Part shown: piece by piece, positions 59,501 to 64,000 of the stretch
How the letters are laid out: every line of letters starts with the position of its first letter
Numbering within the stretch: the first letter of the stretch is position 1
Origin: Lathyrus oleraceus
Lineage: Eukaryota; Streptophyta; Magnoliopsida; Fabales; Fabaceae
DNA: 64,000 nucleotides
NCBI RefSeq assembly: GCF_024323335.1
Contig: NC_066581.1
Location: 442,271,816-442,335,815, forward strand
Direction of reading: 5' to 3'
The notes under the pieces: model-generated
Database searches by the model: none
Seen by the model: the letters and a program-made list of their open reading frames with translations, nothing else
What the model was told of the DNA's origin: nothing
Program-made: the position numbers and the translations under genes

Positions 59501-60059
59501 GTTGTAGAGGCGGGAAACAAGAACATTAAGAAGATTGTGCAAAAGACGGTTGTGACGTACAAGGATTGGCATGAGATGTTGCCTTTCACTTTGCATGGGT
59601 ATCGTACCTCAGTGCGTACGTCAACCGGGGGCAACTCTGTTTTCACTTATGTATGGCATGGAGGCAGTCCTGCCAGTAGAAGTTGAAATCCCTTCTTTGA
59701 GGGTAATGAGGGATGTAAAACTTGACGAGGCTGAGTGGGTTCAAGCCAGGTTTGATGAGTTAAATTTAATTGAGGAAAAGCGATTAGCTGCTGTGTGCCA
59801 TGGATAGCTATATCAGAGAAGGATGAAAAAGGCTTTTGATCACAAAGTGCATTCTCGAAGCTATCAGATAGGTGACTTAGTTTTGAAGAGGATCCTTCCT
59901 CCCGTTACAGATAACAGGGGCAAGTGAACTCCGAATTATGAAGGTCCGTATGTTGTTAAAAAGGTCTTTTCTGGGGGAGCCTTGATGCTTACAACTATGG
60001 ATGGTGAAGATTTTCCGTCTCCTGTGAATTCAGATGTAGTCAAAATATACTTCGCATAA
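56587..60059 (+). pseudogene. pol of E2: RT, RNase H, second RNase H, integrase
   Basis: The domain order and motifs of E1 pol: RT with YVDD at 57411-57422, RNase H to about 58150, second RNase H about 58320-58700 (FDG, NNKAEYEA, HGDSALV, MADA), and integrase with HHCC about 59000-59140 and the D,D,E core (GIDMIGK, TDNGSN, VVEAGNK) about 59205-59520. Defects: a 2-base loss near 56615, TAG 56652-56654 and 56745-56747 (shared with E1), TAG near 58152, a 1-base loss near 58211, a 1-base gain near 59629, TAG near 59804 and TGA near 59926. The final TAA is at 60057-60059. Confidence 0.9.
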
Positions 60060-61031
60060 ACTGACCCGCTGGAAAAAAAAAGAGTCCAGGCAAAAAAGGG
60101 CGTCCTGGCGAACCAAGAAAAAAAAAAGAAAAAGGTTTGGGCAAAAGTTAGGGATAAAGAATAAAAAAAAGTAATAATATGTACACCTGGTGGATTGAAA
60201 ACTTGAAAAGGCGGTCCAGGCAAAAGAGGGATTAAAGCGAAGACTACAGTCTGAGTTACCTGTACTTCATCACGTTTCAGTGTCTAACATCTTGAAGGAT
60301 ATGATCGGTCCAATCACTCTTCTCAGAAGGCAAAGAATTTGGGGAAAGTGAAGATCTATGAGTCATAACAGAACTGGAAAATAATGGAATGCCGTGTTCA
60401 CATTGCCAATAGGATAGTTTATTTTCTCTTTCGGCGCAATTACCTCTTCCTACGAATTGCTTCCTGCTGTATTCGCGTTTATAGGCCATTTTCAATCAAT
60501 AAAAGTCGTTATTCAGTCAAATTGCTCTCTTGTTTTTTAATTCTACTATTTTGTTTGCAAAAAACGTCCGAATTTTTGATAAACATTGCATCTAAAAAAC
60601 ATGAAGGCTAGACAATGACGTGCGGAAAGATAAAACATCTGAAAATCATTTTGAATGTTGAGTACACTTGAGTATATTTTGTCCATACGATCCCCTGGGG
60701 GCATGTATGTCCTGCTGTTTTGCAGGTTACTATCTTTGATTGATGGCTAAAGCAGACGAGCCAAACTTTGTTCGAAGGAAGACCCTGTTGTTTCAACACT
60801 GTCCAGTCGTGTAAGAAATTGGGTCGTCTATGTCGAGTTCAGAATTTGTTTCCCCGCCATGGTCGAGAGGTTGGTGTTTTCCCAACAAGTGACTCCCCAG
60901 TTGAGTTGGTTTCTCTACCGTTCCGAGAATATCAGATCAGTGAGTATCCTCAGCAGAATTGTTGTATGTCCCTACAGAGTTGGAAGATCGAATCAGAAAT
61001 GGTGTGCTCAGTAAAGTGATCATTTGCTTTC
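60060..61031 (+). other. E2 3' UTR, truncated
   Basis: Collinear with E1 37641-38636, AATAAA at 60498-60503. The hairpin series seen in E1 is not reached because E3 begins at 61032. No gene. Confidence 0.8.
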
Positions 61032-62712
61032 TGTAACACCCCAAAATTTGTCCTCCTCATTCATGCATTCATTTAGCATTTCATATTGCATTTCATCATG
61101 TCAATCAGAATTAGATCCAAAAAAAATAAAAATAAAAAACGAAAAAAAGAAAACGAAAAAAAAAAATAAAAAATAAAAAAATAAAAAATTAATTAATTAA
61201 TTAATTAAATAAAAAATTAAATAAATATAATATAATAAAAATTTTGGACTGGGGTCTCTCTCATTTGAGCCCACAAAACCATGAAATTCAGTCTATAACT
61301 ACCAAGGCTTCACTTGAGAGAACACAGAACAAAGGGGGATTTTGAAGAGAAGCAAAATACTCTGAGGTTTCCTTGGAACAAAACCCTGAGGAAAAAGATA
61401 GTGAGAGAAGACCTAACGGAGTTCAGAGCAGCCTCCAAACCCCGAAGGGAACTCAACTATACAGAATCACCTCTTCCTCACATAAACCCTGAAGATTGTT
61501 TTGTAAACCTCACGGGTGCAACTCAATTTCAATCAAGCTCTCCAATCAGGTTTGCCATTATTCCCATTACCTTTGCCCATGGGTTTAATATGTATATGAA
61601 TGTATAAACAATGCCTTGAATGTTTAACCGTTTAATTTTTGAGTGTATGCCACAGGGTTTGAGTTTTTCTGAAACCATACTGTTGATCATGAAAAAAATG
61701 TTTATGGTGTTTCACTAACCCTTTTGTTGAATTTTTGTGAGGGCTCACATGACTTTTGCAGTGATAACTTGCGTGGTTTCCCACTTTATTTGTGGGATAA
61801 CCCCTGGAGGTTCATTCCGATTACCTGTACTGACTCACTTTTCTTTGATGGCATTAGCTTGGAAGGATCTCAGGGTTTCCCATTCCTCTAATTGTTGTTA
61901 CTTCGGATCTTTATCCGCGTGGTACTTTTACATTTTTCCCGCATTTTACTGCTTTCCTAGCTGGAAGACCTCGATAGGAGGCAACGTTTGAGCCCCTTGG
62001 TGGCATTTTACTTTGAGATACATGTTTTGTGTTTTGTATTCATATCCCTGCAGGTAGCGCGGTTCCTTCGTCAAGGACTGCCTTTTTTCCCTCGAGCATC
62101 ACAAACCCTAAAACCCAAAGCAACACGTTAACTCCTTCTACTACAGGCGAGTAAGTCTCCAAAGGTCGAGCATCCGGTAGATTACGTAGTAACGTCGTTC
62201 GTCCAAAACCCAATCCATAACCCCGTAGTTAGCCGAACTACGTTTTGCTCAGATTCTCAGGCCATATGAGATACGTAGGCATAAGACGCGATGTCTTAGC
62301 GAGCACACATCCCTCAACCCATAGGTCAGCCGAGCTACGAAGACTCTGATTCTCATATTCAGATGAGATACGTATGCAGTGGATGCGACATCCGCGCGAG
62401 TCATTTTCATTAAACCCTTTTTTTTTTGGTAAACAGCACAAGATAAACCCACACCCTTTAGACAAGAACTAAAAAAGTGGATCCCGTAGAGTACTACGGA
62501 TGCATAGGGGTGCTAATACCTTCCCTTCGCATAACCGACTCCCGAACCCAAGATTTGGTTGCGAGACCCCGTCTTGTCCTTTCCTTTTTCAGGTTTACTT
62601 CGAGCGTTTCCTTTCCCTCCTTTGGGATGAATAACGCACGGTGGCGACTCTTCTGTCATTGCTTTTTTCGCCGTTTTTTTTTTCTTTCGCAATCCTTTTT
62701 AAGGTTGCGACA
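61032..62712 (+). repeat. LTR3, 5' LTR of E3 (1,681 bp)
   Basis: Starts TGTAACACCCC and ends GGTTGCGACA. The region that holds the palindrome cluster in LTR1 is replaced by an A/T-only tract (about 61107-61250). TATA-like TATAAC at 61294-61299. The R/U5 block (about 61730-62690) is shared with LTR1 and LTR2. Confidence 0.85.
61107..61250. repeat. A/T-rich simple sequence in LTR3
   Basis: A-runs broken by single T, C or G, then repeated TTAA and ATAAT. Low complexity; no gene. Confidence 0.9.
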
Positions 62713-62780
62713 CACGCTAGCGACTCCGATCACGAAACTGATTCGATCGAAGAAGATGGGGCTGGCGACTCTGCTGGGGA
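62713..62780 (+). other. E3 PBS region, duplicated
   Basis: A degenerate PBS start (GCTAGCGACTCCG, 62717-62729) follows the LTR, and a perfect TGGCGACTCTGCTGGGGA lies 50 bases further (62763-62780). The usual spacing of two bases is therefore lost for the perfect copy. Confidence 0.7.
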
Positions 62781-63883
62781 TAGACCGGTTTCCCTAAGCG
62801 AGTCCCTCCTAGCTTTTGTAGTTTGTTTATTGGGTGTTCATGCTTTTGTACGGTTATTTATTTACCTGCTTTACCTTATTGCATTGTGTACATATCATTG
62901 CTTTATCTGTTGGCTGGCTATGGCTGCTTGGTGATCTTTGTGAGATGAGTTCTATACCCGAACTCGAGTGCACTTAGGATAGGAGAATGGCATAGTCCTG
63001 TCGACTTGTGTGGAGTTATTCCTTAGCGAGTTGACTTGCAAGCCCATTCACTTGGTGGAGGTCATGTTGAGATCAATAATGTCACATAAGTAAGTTGTGG
63101 TTAGACATTACTTGTTCCAATATAGACCTTAGAAGCCGAGGACCTTAGTTTACCAAACCCATCTTGGCCTATTCGTAGGACGTAGTGCGAAAGTCGTTCA
63201 AGTGTAAGATTTGATACGATTGTTACGCGATACTACACTCATAAGAGTCTCTCTTGAGAATATTGTTGGAATACGAGTAGTCGTTCCTCTGATAATATCC
63301 GAAAGATGGGATTATGACTATGGGAACCTTTTGTAGAACATGTTTGGCAGGTTTAAACCTTAGTACACTCCTTTTGGGTGGTTCTTAACCTAAACTCCAT
63401 GCTCGTGACTTGCAACAATCCCTTGATTCATGGTTAATCCAATCAGGTATCCTTAATATCAATGGAACTCGGGTGTTGATAAGATGTAAACCATAATCCA
63501 CCAAAATGGGTGGTTGATATTAAGGATAACATGATCCATCCCATGACCTTTGTTTGGTGTGCTCTTAATTTCTCTCCAGACAGTGCAACCTGACAAATGT
63601 TCAAGCAGATACATCAATTCTGATTGACAGGCCTTTGCATTGCATAACATCATCTGCATATTTGCATCCAACATCTCATGATTATTCATTTGCAGGGTAT
63701 TCCCTTTCAAAACGGGGGTGCCTTAAAACTGAACAAGCAGTGCATCGCATACCATGCATATTAACCCTTGTCCGTTTTGCAGGTGTCACCGCAGTGTCTA
63801 ATGTTTGTTCCCTGTATCAGGCAGTTATTGGTCCCAAGCGAGTCCGCAGGTACCCGACAAAGGAAAATCGTCCACAGCTAGCG
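62781..63883 (+). other. E3 5' leader with strong hairpins
   Basis: Non-coding. Stem TAATGTC/GACATTA at 63077-63110. A compound hairpin at 63448-63528 has a perfect 15-bp outer stem and an inner CCACC/GGTGG. Acceptor-like AGs at about 63696 (TTCATTTGCAG) and 63781 (TCCGTTTTGCAG) bracket the place where E1 and E2 carry ORF1. Confidence 0.7.
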
Positions 63884-64000
63884 ATGGACCAAGTACAGAA
63901 AGAGCTGGCTGATATGCGTGAAAGGATGGATCAGTTCATGACATTGATGACTGGTACGACAGCAGGCCAAGAAAAGCTGAGGGAATTGGTTGAGCAACCG
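63884..64000 (+). CDS. gag of E3, N-terminal 39 residues, runs off window
   Basis: ATG in AGCGATGGACCAAG opens MDQVQKELADMRERMDQFM, clearly related to the gag start MESFQVDLAEMRTNMAQFM of E2. The segment forms the N-terminal helix of Gag. The upstream phrase CGAGTCCGCAGGTACCCGAC parallels the CGGTACGGTACCCGC before gag of E1. Intactness beyond 64000 is unknown. Confidence 0.75.
   Translation, partial: MDQVQKELADMRERMDQFMTLMTGTTAGQEKLRELVEQP

Larger units (their letters stand above)
39889..61031 (+). mobile_element. Element E2: second Ogre interior, truncated at 61031 by E3
   Basis: Same family as E1 and collinear with it from the leader to about 38636 of the E1 3' UTR, where E3 begins. It lacks the E1 deletion at ORF1 but has two guests in ORF1 (44428-46167 and 46409-51888). 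Without guests, about 13.9 kb lie in this window. The remaining 3' UTR and 3' LTR are expected beyond E3. Confidence 0.88.
61032..64000 (+). mobile_element. Element E3: third Ogre-like retrotransposon, partial
   Basis: LTR 61032-62712, duplicated PBS, leader and gag start at 63884. It lies inside the E2 3' UTR (join at 61031, flank CTTTC). Related to E1 in LTR ends and leader, but with different LTR start (TGTAACACCCCAAAATTTG), shorter LTR and no ORF1. Its 3' end is outside the window, so insertion rather than recombination is the likely but unproven origin. Confidence 0.85.

Overview
The window looks like nuclear DNA from a legume of the pea/vetch tribe (Fabeae). The reasons are several large Ogre-type Ty3/gypsy (Tat clade) LTR retrotransposons, a primer-binding site matching a tRNA ending TCCCCAGCAGAGTCGCCA (the tRNA-Arg type known for Ogre), an extra ORF ahead of gag, an intron between protease and reverse transcriptase, and two RNase H modules in pol. 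The tribe is inferred from these families; the species cannot be fixed from the window. No intact host gene, rRNA, tRNA gene or CRISPR array was found.

Layout. (1) 1-3779: minus-strand Ogre-like LTR, cut by the window edge (element L). (2) 3780-6209: 2.4 kb of decayed plant mobile domain gene, the only host-like sequence. (3) 6210-42626: element E1 (LTR1 6210-9016, shared LTR2 39889-42626), about 17.3 kb once its nested guest is removed. (4) 14285-33362: guest element N, 19,078 bp, minus strand, inside the E1 protease gene, with a 5-bp GATAC target duplication and 4.77/4.79 kb LTRs. (5) 39889-61031: element E2, a second copy of the E1 interior that uses LTR2 as its 5' LTR. Its ORF1 is split by a copia-type solo LTR (44428-46167, GATAT duplication) and an Ogre solo LTR (46409-51888, CCACC duplication). 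(6) 61032-64000: element E3, another Ogre family, inserted into the E2 3' UTR and running off the window at the start of gag.

Gene order in E1 and E2 is LTR, PBS, leader, ORF1, gag-protease, intron, RT-RNase H-second RNase H-integrase, long 3' UTR, PPT, LTR. Both pol genes are broken. ORF1 of E2 is still open once its two guests are discounted. N has a short gag-derived ORF and heavily deleted pol, so it is non-autonomous. E3 has no ORF1.

The most unusual signals are non-coding. The 3' UTRs of E1 and N carry long series of mini-hairpins in which the loop is constant and the stems change in a compensated way. Their 3' UTRs also contain repeated motifs complementary to the element's own PBS. 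The pro/RT intron has a stop codon embedded in its splice donor, a covarying hairpin, and a copy of the 3' UTR polyadenylation module. This suggests one RNA may choose between a Gag-Pro and a Gag-Pro-Pol message. The LTRs carry a third set of stem-compensated palindromes around a fixed TAG/CTA core.
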